Shown: positions 1 through 8,103, counted from the first letter of the stretch. The stretch is 22,390 nt of DNA from Methanosarcinaceae archaeon (GCA_020793555.1 DQIO01000321.1:1-22390); one strand, 5' to 3'. Program-made: numbers and translations. Notes: generated by a model from the letters alone, not told the origin.

Positions 1-127
1 TTTATTTTTGATTCACCTCAAGTATTATCGGTTGCTACTATTATTAATGTTTTCGGGATTGATTTCCCACCGGATCCATACAAACCTTTAAGTCATATCA
101 AGTGCGTAATCTGGCAAGTTTCATTGT

Positions 128-170
128 CGGGATAAAATCCCGTAGGAATGTGGCTTTTAATAAAAAAGCC
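128..170. promoter_or_regulatory. Two adjacent perfect palindromes upstream of rpl15e
   Basis: Two perfect inverted repeats lie side by side ahead of the first gene. CGGGAT-AAA-ATCCCG covers 128-142, and GGCTTTT-AATAA-AAAAGCC covers 152-170. The second has an AT-rich core that could overlap a TATA element about 40-55 bases before the TTG start of rpl15e. They could be repressor operators, RNA hairpins in a leader, or the terminator of a gene left of the window. The sequence does not decide. The rest of 1-207 holds no recognisable gene; one frame is open from base 1 to 135 but resembles nothing known to me. Confidence 0.4.
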
Positions 171-207
171 GAACCGTGAAACTAAAATGAAACATAGGTG
201 AAATAAA

Positions 208-798
208 TTGTCTAAATCGTTTTATGGATATATCAGGGACGCATGGAAAAAACCGCATGAGACTTACGTGCGCGGTTTTAGATGGGAAAGACTCCAGTCA
301 TGGAGAAAAGAAGGGTCTGTTACAAGGATAAGACGCCCAACACGTATTGACCGGGCACGAACACTTGGTTACAAAGCAAAACAGGGCATTATTGTCGTGC
401 GTGCAAAGGTTCGCCGTGGTGGAATGAGAAAATCAAGATACGTGCGTGGAAGACGTACACAGCGTATGGGCAAGAATAAGATAACCTCCGGTATGAGCAT
501 TCAGAGGATATCTGAAGAGCGTGCAGCCAGAAAATATCCTAACATGGAAGTCCTGAACTCCTACTGGGTAGGCGATGATGGTAGATCCAAGTGGTACGAA
601 GTAATTCTTGTAGATCCAAATCATCCTGTCATCAAAAGTGACAAGAACCTTAACTGGATATGCGCAAACACTGAGAAGGGACGTGTGTTCCGCGGAAAAA
701 CCAGCGCAGGCAAGAAAGGTCGCGGTATGATGACACGTGGAAAGGGTACGGAAAAGACCAGACCAAGCATCAGGTCAAACCTGAACCGGGGCAAGTGA
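208..798 (+). CDS. rpl15e: 50S ribosomal protein L15e
   Basis: Structural protein of the archaeal large ribosomal subunit with a eukaryotic counterpart and no bacterial one. The 196-residue length is normal for archaeal L15e. The N-terminus ([15 protein letters not shown]) is typical of the family, followed by a very basic body rich in Arg and Lys that binds 23S rRNA, with a conserved [13 protein letters not shown] basic stretch near residues 75-85 and a Gly/Lys-rich C-terminus. The start is TTG, supported by an AGGTGA Shine-Dalgarno motif at about 196-201. The stop overlaps the GTG start of the next gene, so the two are translationally coupled. It opens the superoperon in this window. The assignment is secure. 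Confidence 0.96.
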   Translation: MSKSFYGYIRDAWKKPHETYVRGFRWERLQSWRKEGSVTRIRRPTRIDRARTLGYKAKQGIIVVRAKVRRGGMRKSRYVRGRRTQRMGKNKITSGMSIQRISEERAARKYPNMEVLNSYWVGDDGRSKWYEVILVDPNHPVIKSDKNLNWICANTEKGRVFRGKTSAGKKGRGMMTRGKGTEKTRPSIRSNLNRGK

Positions 799-1256
799 TA
801 CACAATATAATTTTGCGTGTAAACGCGCACTCAACAGAAGATCAATTCAGGGTTAGAAGTGCCCTGGATTTTTTTTTACTGAATTCGGCATCTAAATCTA
901 AAATAATAGATGAAAATACAGACAACATTGTTGAGATAACTAATGTTAATGGGTATTACCAGAACCCGATCACAACATTAAGTGCGCAGATCACACGCAA
1001 ACAGGATTGTCTTGCATTTGCAAGTTTTATTCGGGAGAACATGCATCCCGAGGATGTAAAATTACTTCGTAGTGAGATGTCAGACCGTCTGGATGATGAA
1101 CAACTTTTTCATTTCAGGCTCGATAAGCAGGCAGCTTATATGAATAAAGTAAAGCTCAGTTCTTCCTCGGATGCGATCATAGTAAAAGCCAAGATCACCA
1201 CATACCCGAAGAACCGAAAACAAGCCGGGAAGATCGTGGAGGAATTATTTGGTTAA
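795..1256 (+). CDS. RNA-binding protein of the archaeal exosome neighbourhood (COG1325 type)
   Basis: A 153-residue protein matching the archaeal 'exosome subunit / RNA-binding' family that regularly lies between L15e and the RNase P protein genes. The opening [15 protein letters not shown] and the ordering of short alpha/beta segments fit that small RNA-binding fold. The family was proposed as an exosome-associated component from gene neighbourhood; a direct catalytic role is not established, and none is visible here. Start is GTG at 795-797, overlapping the stop of rpl15e in the arrangement GTGA. Its own stop overlaps the TTG of the next gene. Linked by overlap to rpl15e and rnp3, so it is surely co-transcribed. 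Family assignment is from recall of family pattern and context. Confidence 0.8.
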   Translation: MIHNIILRVNAHSTEDQFRVRSALDFFLLNSASKSKIIDENTDNIVEITNVNGYYQNPITTLSAQITRKQDCLAFASFIRENMHPEDVKLLRSEMSDRLDDEQLFHFRLDKQAAYMNKVKLSSSSDAIIVKAKITTYPKNRKQAGKIVEELFG

Positions 1257-2025
1257 ACCAAAATTCTATGACATGAATGTTCATTCCATACCGGATGGTA
1301 AGAATACACCACAACAAACATCCATTCTTGCAAAACATTTTGGCTATGCCGGAATTGCAATAACTAACCATTCCAACATAGAATCAAAACCGACAGGATT
1401 TAAATCGAATGGTTTTGAAGTGTTCAAGGGTATTGAGGTAGTATCTAATAATCCTTCAAAACTTCATGGACTAATTGGAAAATACCGCAGGAATGTGGAT
1501 GTCCTTGTCATCCATGGAGGAAACGAGAACATCAACCGTGCTGCAGTAGAAAACAGGAATGTGGACATACTTGCGCATCCATGTACACCAAAAGACAGCG
1601 GATTGAATCATATTCTTGCAAAATCGGCAAGTGAGAATAATGTAGCCATAGAGTTCAATCTTGATTCGGTATTCAAAGGTCGAGGTGGGCGAAGAGTGCA
1701 TACACTTTCATATTTCAGGAAGAATGTTGAAATTGCACGGAAATTTGACGTTCCAATGATACTTACAAGCAATGCAGCATCATACTTCGATCTCCGTGCA
1801 CCATGGGAAATGATAGCACTTGCCGGGCTGTTCGGTATGGAAAAAGATGAAGCCATATCAGCGATTTCAACTGTTCCGGCAGGGATCATAGCAAGAAACA
1901 GGCCTGGACCAGGATTCATTCGGGAAGGGGTAGAAGAGATCATAGAAGAAGTAAACAGTAAAGATAGTAGTATCGATATAGATAATATAGATAGTGAACC
2001 GGAAGAGGCAGGTGTGTCAAATTGA
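1249..2025 (+). CDS. rnp3: Ribonuclease P protein component 3 (Rpp30 homologue)
   Basis: One of the archaeal RNase P protein subunits. It pairs with component 2 (Pop5) to stabilise the catalytic RNA that trims 5' leaders from pre-tRNA. The 258 residues fit a PHP-like TIM-barrel fold: FYDMNVHSIPDG at the N-terminus, AGIAITNHSN near residue 35, VLVIHGG near 85, VDILAHPC near 105, and a late segment VPMILTSNAASYFDLRAP. The last roughly 25 residues are a polar, Asp/Glu/Ser-rich tail. Start is TTG at 1249, with GGAGG at 1238-1242 as ribosome-binding site inside the end of the preceding gene. The next gene encodes its physical partner and overlaps its stop, matching equimolar production. Confidence 0.93.
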   Translation: MVKPKFYDMNVHSIPDGKNTPQQTSILAKHFGYAGIAITNHSNIESKPTGFKSNGFEVFKGIEVVSNNPSKLHGLIGKYRRNVDVLVIHGGNENINRAAVENRNVDILAHPCTPKDSGLNHILAKSASENNVAIEFNLDSVFKGRGGRRVHTLSYFRKNVEIARKFDVPMILTSNAASYFDLRAPWEMIALAGLFGMEKDEAISAISTVPAGIIARNRPGPGFIREGVEEIIEEVNSKDSSIDIDNIDSEPEEAGVSN

Positions 2026-2384
2026 AGATACTTCCGCCTACATTGCGTGACAAAAAACGCTATCTTGCCTTTGAACTTATCTGTGAACATGAAGTCACAA
2101 GAGAGGAACTTTTGCGTGAGATGTTCTCGTGTGTGGGTTCCCTTATCGGGGATGTAGGTTCAAGTGAATGCGGCATACGCCTTCTTACATTTGAAGATTC
2201 AAAAGGTATAATTCGATGTGCGCACAAAAAAACCGGGCTGACACGTGCTGCTGTTACCACTATTACACATATAAGTGGCAAGAGGGTTTTAATGCACATA
2301 CTCGGAATATCCGGTACAATTGCGGGTGCAACAGAAAAGTATTTAGAAGGAATAGAAGTATTTACCAATGAAGGTATCGAATAG
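2022..2384 (+). CDS. rnp2: Ribonuclease P protein component 2 (Pop5 homologue)
   Basis: A 120-residue Pop5-family subunit of RNase P, the binding partner of Rpp30 encoded immediately upstream. Typical features are the opening LPPTLRDKKRYLAFEL, an alpha/beta RRM-like fold, and the segment GIIRCAHKKTGLTRAAVTTI that matches the conserved Pop5 core. Length is normal. It starts with TTG overlapping the TGA of rnp3. The order rnp3-rnp2-psmA is the standard archaeal one. After its stop comes the first sizeable gap in the operon (about 140 bp), so transcription may restart there. Confidence 0.92.
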   Translation: MKILPPTLRDKKRYLAFELICEHEVTREELLREMFSCVGSLIGDVGSSECGIRLLTFEDSKGIIRCAHKKTGLTRAAVTTITHISGKRVLMHILGISGTIAGATEKYLEGIEVFTNEGIE

Positions 2385-2403
2385 GAAAATACAGCAATAG
2401 AGC

Positions 2404-2516
2404 AATCACATATAAATGAGGAAAGACTATACAGTACCAATATTGTACGTTGTACGCGTTAATTTAAGTGTAGTCTCAGTCGTAATCACATATCAATTTA
2501 ACATTAACAGGAGATG
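2404..2516 (+). promoter_or_regulatory. Probable internal promoter region ahead of psmA
   Basis: The 140-bp gap between rnp2 and psmA holds a TATAAA element at 2411-2416 preceded by AATCACA. A near copy of that block (AATCACATATCAAT) recurs exactly 80 bases downstream at 2484-2497, with 13 of 14 positions the same. A short inverted repeat GTAC-N7-GTAC lies between. AGGAGATG at 2509-2516 is a strong Shine-Dalgarno for the psmA ATG. I infer a promoter with a long leader; the repeated block may be a second TATA region or a regulator site. Confidence 0.35.
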
Positions 2517-2524
2517 AATTTAGC

Positions 2525-3376
2525 ATGCAAATGGCACCACAAATGGGGTATGACAGGGCAATCACGGTTTTTAGTCCTGATGGCAGGCTTTTCCAAGTCG
2601 AATATGCCAGGGAAGCGGTAAAGCGAGGCACAACAGCAGTTGGAGTGAAAGCAAAAGAAGGAGTAGTACTGCTGGTTGACAAAAGGATTACAAGCAGGCT
2701 TATTGAAACCGAATCAATTGAAAAGATATTCCAGATCGATAATCACATTGGTGCTGCTACATCAGGTCTTGTTGCCGATGCACGGGCACTTGTTGACAGG
2801 TCAAGGGTTGAATCCCAGATCAATAGGGTATCATACGATGAACCGATCGGTGTTGAGGTTCTTGCAAAGAAGATATGTGACCACAAGCAAACATATACAC
2901 AATACGGCGGTGTCCGCCCTTACGGAACAGCCCTTTTGATAGCGGGTGTTGATGATCACAGCCCAAGATTGTTCGAGACCGACCCAAGCGGGGCACTATT
3001 AGAATACAAAGCTACAGCCATCGGAGCAGGCAGGAATGCAGTCGTGGAAGTGTTTGAAACTGATTATGATGAGAACATGAATATTGACTCCGCAATCATA
3101 CTTGCTATGGATGCACTTTTCAATGCTACAGAAGGAAAACTTGATGCTACGACCCTTGAAGTTGGAACGGTGACGCTTGAGGGCAGGCAGTTTAGGAAAC
3201 TCACACCTGAAGAAGTGGAATCCTATGTATTCCGGATTCATGAAATGCATAAAGAGAGTGAAGAAGACGAATCGGATACAGAAGAAATTGATAAAGAGAG
3301 TGAAGAAGACGAATCGGATACAGAAGAAACTGATGAAGAGAATGAAAACGAATCCGATGATCAGGATGAAAAGTAA
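2525..3376 (+). CDS. psmA: 20S proteasome alpha subunit with acidic repeat tail
   Basis: Outer-ring subunit of the archaeal 20S proteasome. Seven-membered alpha rings gate entry of unfolded substrates and bind the C-termini of PAN/AAA ATPases. The alpha-type signature [21 protein letters not shown] lies at residues 8-28, followed by the normal Ntn-hydrolase fold through about residue 240. As expected for alpha subunits, no processed catalytic Thr is present. The beta subunit is not in the window. Length is 283 residues against about 245-260 in most relatives. The excess is an Asp/Glu/Ser tail (residues 243-283) made by a 42-bp tandem duplication plus a further acidic stretch. The ATG at 2525 is fixed by AGGAG eight bases upstream. 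Confidence 0.97.
   Translation: MQMAPQMGYDRAITVFSPDGRLFQVEYAREAVKRGTTAVGVKAKEGVVLLVDKRITSRLIETESIEKIFQIDNHIGAATSGLVADARALVDRSRVESQINRVSYDEPIGVEVLAKKICDHKQTYTQYGGVRPYGTALLIAGVDDHSPRLFETDPSGALLEYKATAIGAGRNAVVEVFETDYDENMNIDSAIILAMDALFNATEGKLDATTLEVGTVTLEGRQFRKLTPEEVESYVFRIHEMHKESEEDESDTEEIDKESEEDESDTEETDEENENESDDQDEK
3251..3334 (+). repeat. 42-bp in-frame tandem duplication in psmA
   Basis: Two adjacent 42-bp units (3251-3292 and 3293-3334) differ only at the end (ATT versus ACT codon). Each encodes a [16 protein letters not shown] 14-residue block. The length is a multiple of three, so the reading frame is kept. High identity, including synonymous positions, indicates a recent duplication. Confidence 0.95.
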
Positions 3377-3444
3377 CTCATAACCTGAGATTAAACATCA
3401 CTAAAGTATAAAATTATATTTTCATATAAAAGAAGGTGTCAAGA

Positions 3445-4137
3445 ATGGTATCTCTCGATGATTCTGTAACTGCGAGACTTAAGAAAGGTGGAAAGCATTT
3501 TGAAGTCGCTGTCGATCCTGACGGGGCATTTGCATCCAAAAGAGGCGAAGATGTCAAGATCGAAGATATTCTTGCTGTGGAATCCATATTTGAGGATGTA
3601 AGTAGGGGCGATCATATTGCAGAATCGGACCTTGTCAAAGTGTTTGGTACAAGTGACATATTTGAGATAGCTGCCAATATTATTCAACATGGGGAATTAC
3701 AGCTTACAAAAGAGCAGAGAAAACACATTCTTGAAGAGAAAACCAGACAAGTTATAAGCACTATTGCACAGAATGCGATCAACCCACAAACAAGGACACC
3801 GCATCCGCCTGCACGGATCGAAAAGGCAATGGAAGAAGCAAAAGTACACATTGACCCTTTAAAAAGTGTGGATAATCAGGTCACTATCGTAATGAAAGCG
3901 ATACGTCCGATCATTCCAATCCGCTTTGAAGAAGTAAATATTGCCATTAAAATACCTGCTGAGTATGCAGCAAAAGCATACGGCGATATCGCAAGTTTTG
4001 GTGCACTGCAAAAACAGGAGTGGCAAAATGACGGCTCATGGGTTGCAGTTGTAAAGATTCCGGCAGGATTGCAAAATGATTTTTATGGTCTTATTAATCA
4101 CCTGACAAAAGGTGATGCTGAAACCAAACTCTTATAA
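3445..4137 (+). CDS. sdo1: Ribosome maturation protein SBDS (Sdo1)
   Basis: Archaeal orthologue of the Shwachman-Bodian-Diamond protein. In eukaryotes SBDS, with the GTPase Efl1, removes eIF6 from the new 60S subunit; in archaea a role in large-subunit maturation is inferred. The N-terminal domain reads MVSLDDSVTARLKKGGKHFEVAVDP and contains the DILAVESIFEDVSRGD segment near residue 50. It is followed by a helical middle domain and a ferredoxin-like C-terminal domain. I chose ATG 3445 (230 residues) rather than GTG 3436, because the GTG lies inside the Shine-Dalgarno AGAAGGTG at 3431-3438. A TATAAA at 3407-3412 may give a separate promoter. The exosome genes follow directly, the usual archaeal linkage. 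Confidence 0.95.
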   Translation: MVSLDDSVTARLKKGGKHFEVAVDPDGAFASKRGEDVKIEDILAVESIFEDVSRGDHIAESDLVKVFGTSDIFEIAANIIQHGELQLTKEQRKHILEEKTRQVISTIAQNAINPQTRTPHPPARIEKAMEEAKVHIDPLKSVDNQVTIVMKAIRPIIPIRFEEVNIAIKIPAEYAAKAYGDIASFGALQKQEWQNDGSWVAVVKIPAGLQNDFYGLINHLTKGDAETKLL

Positions 4138-4149
4138 GAGGACAGTAGA

Positions 4150-4929
4150 ATGAATAAAAAAATAGTTATCCCTGGTCAATTTATATCAAATAATGTCAAA
4201 AATGCAGGATCAGGAACATACATTGACGATGGAAAGGTATATTCACTATTATATGGAATATTAAATGACAAGAAAAGAATTAATGTGTTGCCTTTTTCCG
4301 GAAAATATATTCCTTCCCGAAACGACCTGGTTATCGGAACTGTAATAGTAGTGACTCCTTCGAACTGGATATTTGAACTCGGTTCTGCTTATGATGGGCT
4401 TCTTCATGTATCAGAATTCCCAAGAAGAGTGGATTCTGCACAAATGAGGGGTATCATGAATGTAGGGGACTCTGTTATCATTCGCATTAAAGATGTGAAT
4501 ACAGCCATGAAAGTCGAACTTACCATGCGTGAGAGAGGATTGCGAGCCATCAACTATGGCAGGATCATCACGATCATGCCAACAAAAGTACCACGGCTTA
4601 TCGGGCACAGTGGTTCTATGATCACAATGTTACAGAAAGAAACGAATTGCGAGATATTTGTCGGACAAAATGGTAGGGTCTGGATCAATGGAAAGGACAA
4701 TGATATGGATCGTCTTGGCAAAGCAATCGACATAATATCACGCAATTCAAATGTTTCCGGATTAACTGAAATGGTCTTTAAGTTTTTTAGAAATGAAAAC
4801 GATGTCGATACTGTGGTAAGTACATCAGCAGAAGATGCAGATGATACACAGGCAAATGATACGGAAGAGAAAGTGCCTGAAGACACATCCAGAAAGATCG
4901 ACATGTTGTTAGATCCTGAAGATGAATAA
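4150..4929 (+). CDS. rrp4: Exosome RNA-binding subunit Rrp4
   Basis: Cap subunit of the archaeal RNA exosome. Three copies sit on the Rrp41/Rrp42 hexamer and steer RNA into the pore, with preference for poly(A). The domains appear in order: an N-terminal beta domain beginning IVIPGQFI; an S1 RNA-binding domain at about residues 60-130 (VIGTVIVVTPSNWIFELG, with DGLLHVSEFP inside); and a KH domain at about 140-200 that includes VPRLIGHSGSMI. The last roughly 45 residues form an acidic Asp/Thr/Glu-rich tail absent from many shorter relatives. The ATG at 4150 follows a GAGGA motif. It sits 12 bases after SBDS and before its ring partners rrp41 and rrp42. Confidence 0.95.
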   Translation: MNKKIVIPGQFISNNVKNAGSGTYIDDGKVYSLLYGILNDKKRINVLPFSGKYIPSRNDLVIGTVIVVTPSNWIFELGSAYDGLLHVSEFPRRVDSAQMRGIMNVGDSVIIRIKDVNTAMKVELTMRERGLRAINYGRIITIMPTKVPRLIGHSGSMITMLQKETNCEIFVGQNGRVWINGKDNDMDRLGKAIDIISRNSNVSGLTEMVFKFFRNENDVDTVVSTSAEDADDTQANDTEEKVPEDTSRKIDMLLDPEDE

Positions 4930-4983
4930 TATCTCATGTCAGGACAGAAGATTCAAGGAAGAATGAGAGAAACAAGTACATTT

Positions 4984-5001
4984 AAATTTAAGTTTAAATT
5001 T
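4984..5001. promoter_or_regulatory. AT-only palindrome ahead of rrp41
   Basis: AAATTTAA-GT-TTAAATTT is a perfect 8-bp inverted repeat directly before the Shine-Dalgarno GGAGAG (5002-5007) of rrp41. It lies in the 84-bp gap after rrp4 and could serve as a TATA region or a protein-binding site. It is too weak in GC to be a stable RNA hairpin. Function is inferred only from position. Confidence 0.25.
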
Positions 5002-5013
5002 GGAGAGTAGATT

Positions 5014-6141
5014 ATGAGTAAACCAGAGAAGTTTTTTGACGAAAACGGTTTGCGTCTTGATGGAAGACGTGTCGATGAGATAAGACCTATGAAAATTGAG
5101 GTCGGAGTTCTTTCAAGGGCTGATGGTTCCTGTTATCTTGAATGGGGCAACAATAAGGTATTGGCAGGTGTTTTTGGACCAAGAGAACTACATCCACGCA
5201 GGATGCAGCGACCTGACACTGCAATTGTAAGATATAGATATAATATGGCTGCGTTCTCGGTAGAAGACAGGATCCGTCCTGGTCCGAACAGGCGCAGTAC
5301 TGAGATCTCAAAGGTAAGCCGTGAGGCATTTGAACCTGTTGTCCTGACACACTTGTACCCAAGCGCCGTAATCGATGTTTTTGCTGAAGTACTTCAAGCA
5401 GATGCAGGGACAAGAACCGCAGCGATCAATGCAGCAGCCATTGCGCTTGCAGATGCAGGAATTCCAATGAAAGGACTTGTATCGGCATGTGCAGTTGGTA
5501 AAGTTGATGGTAAACTTGTGCTTGACCTGGGCAAAGATGAAGATAATTATGGTGATGCAGATCTCCCTGTTGCAATGACACAGGATGGAGATGTGACATT
5601 GATCCAGATGGACGGAAATTTTACACAGGATGAGTTCAAAGAAGCAATGGAACTGGTAAAGGTAGGATGCAAACAGATCCTTGAGATCCAGCGCGAAGCA
5701 CTTAAAGGTAAGTTCAGTCAGTCCGAGACCGAAGAAATTGAAAATGAAGCCGTGATCGAAGCACCGGCACCTGAAGTTGAAAAGGCTGAAAATGAAAAAG
5801 TTGTTGAAACTGAAGACGATGAAATGGTAGAAGTTGAAACTGAAGACGATGAAACGGTTGAAGTTGAAACTGAAGACGATGAAACGGTTGAAGTCGAAAC
5901 TGAAGACGATGAAACGGTTGAAGTCGAAACTGAAGACGATGAAACGGTAGAAGTTGAAACTGAAGACGATGAAACGGTAGAAGTTGAAACTTATGATGAA
6001 GAAGTTGTTGAAACTGAAATCATCGAGACCGAAGAAGATAATGAAAATGTCGGGAATGTGGTCATGGAAGATGATGAGAACGACAAAGAACCTGACGAAA
6101 ATATTGATGAAGATATAGGAAAAGGTGAGACAAATGAGTGA
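5014..6141 (+). CDS. rrp41: Exosome catalytic subunit Rrp41 with long acidic repeat tail
   Basis: RNase PH-fold subunit that carries the phosphorolytic 3'-5' exoribonuclease and reverse tailing activity of the archaeal exosome. It forms a hexameric ring with Rrp42. Visible active-site elements are the basic NRRS motif (Arg93-Arg94) for RNA and phosphate binding, and the aspartate of DADLPVA (Asp183). The [15 protein letters not shown] segment near residues 128-142 is also standard. The enzyme core ends near residue 240, the usual full length. Here about 135 further residues follow, strongly acidic and built mainly from six 10-residue repeats of the [10 protein letters not shown] type (residues 270-329). 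GGAGAG six bases before the ATG fixes the start. Its stop overlaps the rrp42 ATG. Confidence 0.96.
   Translation: MSKPEKFFDENGLRLDGRRVDEIRPMKIEVGVLSRADGSCYLEWGNNKVLAGVFGPRELHPRRMQRPDTAIVRYRYNMAAFSVEDRIRPGPNRRSTEISKVSREAFEPVVLTHLYPSAVIDVFAEVLQADAGTRTAAINAAAIALADAGIPMKGLVSACAVGKVDGKLVLDLGKDEDNYGDADLPVAMTQDGDVTLIQMDGNFTQDEFKEAMELVKVGCKQILEIQREALKGKFSQSETEEIENEAVIEAPAPEVEKAENEKVVETEDDEMVEVETEDDETVEVETEDDETVEVETEDDETVEVETEDDETVEVETEDDETVEVETYDEEVVETEIIETEEDNENVGNVVMEDDENDKEPDENIDEDIGKGETNE
5821..6000 (+). repeat. 30-bp minisatellite (6 units) inside rrp41
   Basis: Six head-to-tail 30-bp units run in frame, with a partial unit before them (about 5805-5820). Units 3 and 4 are identical and the others differ by one to a few bases; the last diverges at its end. 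Each encodes a [15 protein letters not shown] decapeptide. No spacer is present and units are contiguous, so this is a coding minisatellite and not a CRISPR array. Confidence 0.96.
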
Positions 6142-6913
6142 AGTGATGTCAAAACTCAAGAAAGACTATATCTATAACCTGATGCTCAAAGGTCAGCGCG
6201 AAGATGGTCGTGCATTTGATGAGATTCGGGATATTACGCTTGAGACACATGTTATCGATAAAGCTGAAGGATCTGCAAAAGTACAATATGGCGCAACACA
6301 GCTTTTAGTTGGTGTGAAAGTTCAGCTCGGTACTCCGTTTCCGGATTCGCCGGATGTTGGTGTAATTATAACCAGCCTGGAATTGAACCCAATTGCATCA
6401 CCGACTTTTGAATCAGGACCTCCACGAGAAAATGCTATTGAAATGGCTCGTGTGACGGATCGTGGAATTCGTGAATCAGGCGCAATTGATTTAAAGAAGT
6501 TGTGTATTACGAAAGGAGAAGAAGTCTGGATGGTATTTATAGATGTACATGTGCTAAATGATGACGGTAATATTCTAAATGCTGCATCTCTTGGTGCGAT
6601 TGCTGCACTTATGACTGCGATAGTTCCGGCTGAGCGTAATGGTAAAGGCGAAGATTTCATGATGCCTGTCCGTGAGATGCCAGTGTGTATTTCAGTGGTT
6701 GACATCGGCGGAGAGCTAATGGTAGATCCTGGACGTAATGAAGAGACTGTTTGTGAAACAAGGATCTCGATCACATCTAATCAGGACGGCTCGATATGTG
6801 CAATGCAAAAAAGCGGTGAAGGTGCACTGTCAGAGGAACAAGTGCTACAAGCAGTTACGATTGCATGCAAAAAGGCTGAAAAGGTGCGAGAGGAACACCT
6901 TTTAAAAATATAG
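6134..6913 (+). CDS. rrp42: Exosome non-catalytic ring subunit Rrp42
   Basis: RNase PH-fold partner of Rrp41. It has no active site of its own but is needed for ring assembly and RNA binding. The N-terminal helix segment ([19 protein letters not shown]) and the later [32 protein letters not shown] and [17 protein letters not shown] are typical of archaeal Rrp42. Length is 259 residues, normal. I place the start at ATG 6134, which overlaps the rrp41 stop and has GGTGA at 6124-6128. The upstream GTG at 6125 lies within that Shine-Dalgarno. The overlap implies coupled synthesis with Rrp41, which has 1:1 stoichiometry in the ring. Confidence 0.95.
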   Translation: MSEVMSKLKKDYIYNLMLKGQREDGRAFDEIRDITLETHVIDKAEGSAKVQYGATQLLVGVKVQLGTPFPDSPDVGVIITSLELNPIASPTFESGPPRENAIEMARVTDRGIRESGAIDLKKLCITKGEEVWMVFIDVHVLNDDGNILNAASLGAIAALMTAIVPAERNGKGEDFMMPVREMPVCISVVDIGGELMVDPGRNEETVCETRISITSNQDGSICAMQKSGEGALSEEQVLQAVTIACKKAEKVREEHLLKI

Positions 6914-6947
6914 TTGATTTGATTCACGATTGAAGGAGACATTATTT

Positions 6948-7235
6948 ATGGCAAAAAAATTTACACGAAAAGGGCGGGTATCCCGATCCGCAGGTCGATT
7001 TGGTACACGGTACGGTAGAAGAGACAGAAAATTGATAGCTGATCTTGAAGATCGCATGCGAATGCCGCACAAGTGTTCAAAATGTGCACGCCCCACTGTG
7101 AAGAGAGTTGGCACAGGAATATGGAAATGTAGCAAATGTGGTTACACCTTTGCAGGTGGAACATATTTACCAACCACATCGGTTGGACAGACTGTCATAC
7201 GTACAGTTAAAAAAGCCACAGAAGTACTAGAGTAG
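6948..7235 (+). CDS. rpl37ae: 50S ribosomal protein L37Ae
   Basis: Zinc-ribbon ribosomal protein of the archaeal/eukaryotic large subunit. The 95-residue chain has a basic N-terminus ([21 protein letters not shown]) and one C4 zinc site: Cys43-x2-Cys46 and Cys61-x2-Cys64. The start is ATG 6948 with AAGGAG at 6933-6938; an upstream in-frame TTG at 6930 would put the Shine-Dalgarno inside the gene and is rejected. It is followed after six bases by rpoP, another zinc-ribbon protein, in the standard archaeal order rrp42-rpl37ae-rpoP. Confidence 0.96.
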   Translation: MAKKFTRKGRVSRSAGRFGTRYGRRDRKLIADLEDRMRMPHKCSKCARPTVKRVGTGIWKCSKCGYTFAGGTYLPTTSVGQTVIRTVKKATEVLE

Positions 7236-7241
7236 GTAATC

Positions 7242-7379
7242 ATGGGTTACAAGTGTACTCGATGCAAACGCGATGTCGAGATCGATTATGAATATACTGG
7301 AATTCGATGTCCGTATTGTGGGCATCGGATAATCGTAAAAGAGCGACCGACCTCAATAAAACAAGTCAAGGCAGAGTAA
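7242..7379 (+). CDS. rpoP: DNA-directed RNA polymerase subunit P (Rpb12-like)
   Basis: A 45-residue subunit of archaeal RNA polymerase, homologous to eukaryotic Rpb12. I read the reading frame directly: ATG at 7242, TAA at 7377-7379. It begins [15 protein letters not shown] and has CxxC pairs at Cys5/Cys8 and Cys23/Cys26 (RCPYCGHRI), forming the zinc ribbon that docks on the Rpo2/Rpo3 region. The Arg-rich RCPYCGHRI motif is diagnostic of this family. It lies six bases after rpl37ae and five bases before the Brix gene. Its start context is weak (GTAAT before CATG), so coupling to rpl37ae is likely. Confidence 0.94.
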   Translation: MGYKCTRCKRDVEIDYEYTGIRCPYCGHRIIVKERPTSIKQVKAE

Positions 7380-7384
7380 GAAGT

Positions 7385-7855
7385 ATGTTAATTACTTCTT
7401 CTCGCAAACCATCCGGTAGAACTCGCACTTTGTGCAAATATTTAGCTACCTTTTTTAACTGCGAGTACGTAAACCGGGGAAAAATGGGCATGGGCGAGGT
7501 ATTACACCTTGCACATAATAGTCCCTTCCTGATTATCGGTGAATTCCACGGAAATCCTGGAAGTCTTGCAATATATGATGGAAATGGTCTTTGCTTGCTG
7601 TCAATTCACATGACAGTGTCCTATCCTGAAAATTCAAAGTTTTCAAAATTGAAATTAGTTGAACCTGTTATTGTAGGAGTAGGTAGGTCTAAACTTGCTG
7701 ATACACTGGTCGAAAGCCTCTCATTCCAGCGTGCAGATGATCCATCCAATCCACGTTGTATCATAGTTAATGATAATAGGATGGATTTTACTAATTCGGA
7801 TCATCTTATTTTTAGTCTTAAGGTCAAAAGTCTTAAATTTGATTTTTCGGAGTGA
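7385..7855 (+). CDS. Brix-domain rRNA-biogenesis protein (Imp4-like)
   Basis: A 156-residue archaeal Brix-domain protein. Eukaryotic relatives such as Imp4 and Rpf1 act in pre-rRNA folding and processing in the nucleolus. The N-terminal LITSSRKPSGRTRTLCKYLA is the classical Brix sigma70-like opening, and GKMGMGEVLHLA with a later FLIIGEFHGNPG fits the core. The best start is ATG 7385, since the open frame further upstream overlaps rpoP. The stop overlaps the putative start region of pcc1. Regularly linked to rpoP and prefoldin beta in euryarchaea. Confidence 0.85.
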   Translation: MLITSSRKPSGRTRTLCKYLATFFNCEYVNRGKMGMGEVLHLAHNSPFLIIGEFHGNPGSLAIYDGNGLCLLSIHMTVSYPENSKFSKLKLVEPVIVGVGRSKLADTLVESLSFQRADDPSNPRCIIVNDNRMDFTNSDHLIFSLKVKSLKFDFSE

Positions 7856-7860
7856 ATCGA

Positions 7861-8103
7861 TTGAAGTTCAAGGCCGAATTTATTTTTGAAACGGACGATG
7901 CATATTCGATCTACCAATCGATTTTACCAGAACTTGAAACTCCGGTATCTAACCGATCCATTATTAGAATGTCAAACAGTGATTCAAGTCTTGTTTTAAC
8001 TGTAGAGGCAGAAGATGTCGTATCTATGCGTTCAACTTTGAATACATGGCTACGCCTGATACAGGTCGCACATGAGATATCACAGGCCACTGGTCACACA
8101 TGA
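7861..8103 (+). CDS. pcc1: KEOPS complex subunit Pcc1
   Basis: A small (80-residue) KEOPS subunit. Pcc1 dimers bridge the Kae1 catalytic units in the complex that makes N6-threonylcarbamoyl-adenosine at position 37 of ANN-decoding tRNAs. The sequence LKFKAEFIFETDDAYSIYQS at the start, then RSIIRMSNSDSSLVLTVEAED and VSMRSTLNTWLRLI, matches the Pcc1/CTAG alpha-beta fold. I choose the TTG at 7861, because GGAGTGA at 7849-7855 is a well-spaced Shine-Dalgarno for it; the GTG at 7852 would sit inside that motif. Kae1 and Bud32 are not in the window. Confidence 0.85.
   Translation: MKFKAEFIFETDDAYSIYQSILPELETPVSNRSIIRMSNSDSSLVLTVEAEDVVSMRSTLNTWLRLIQVAHEISQATGHT

Noticed and set aside
5821..6000. 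Regular 30-bp repeats considered as CRISPR
   Set aside because: Units are contiguous without spacers and encode an in-frame peptide repeat. No cas genes are present.
5308..6159. Phe-rich 283-codon open frame on the minus strand
   Set aside because: It is antisense to rrp41, and its repetitive Phe/Ile pattern is the complement of the acidic minisatellite. No credible start context or family is seen.
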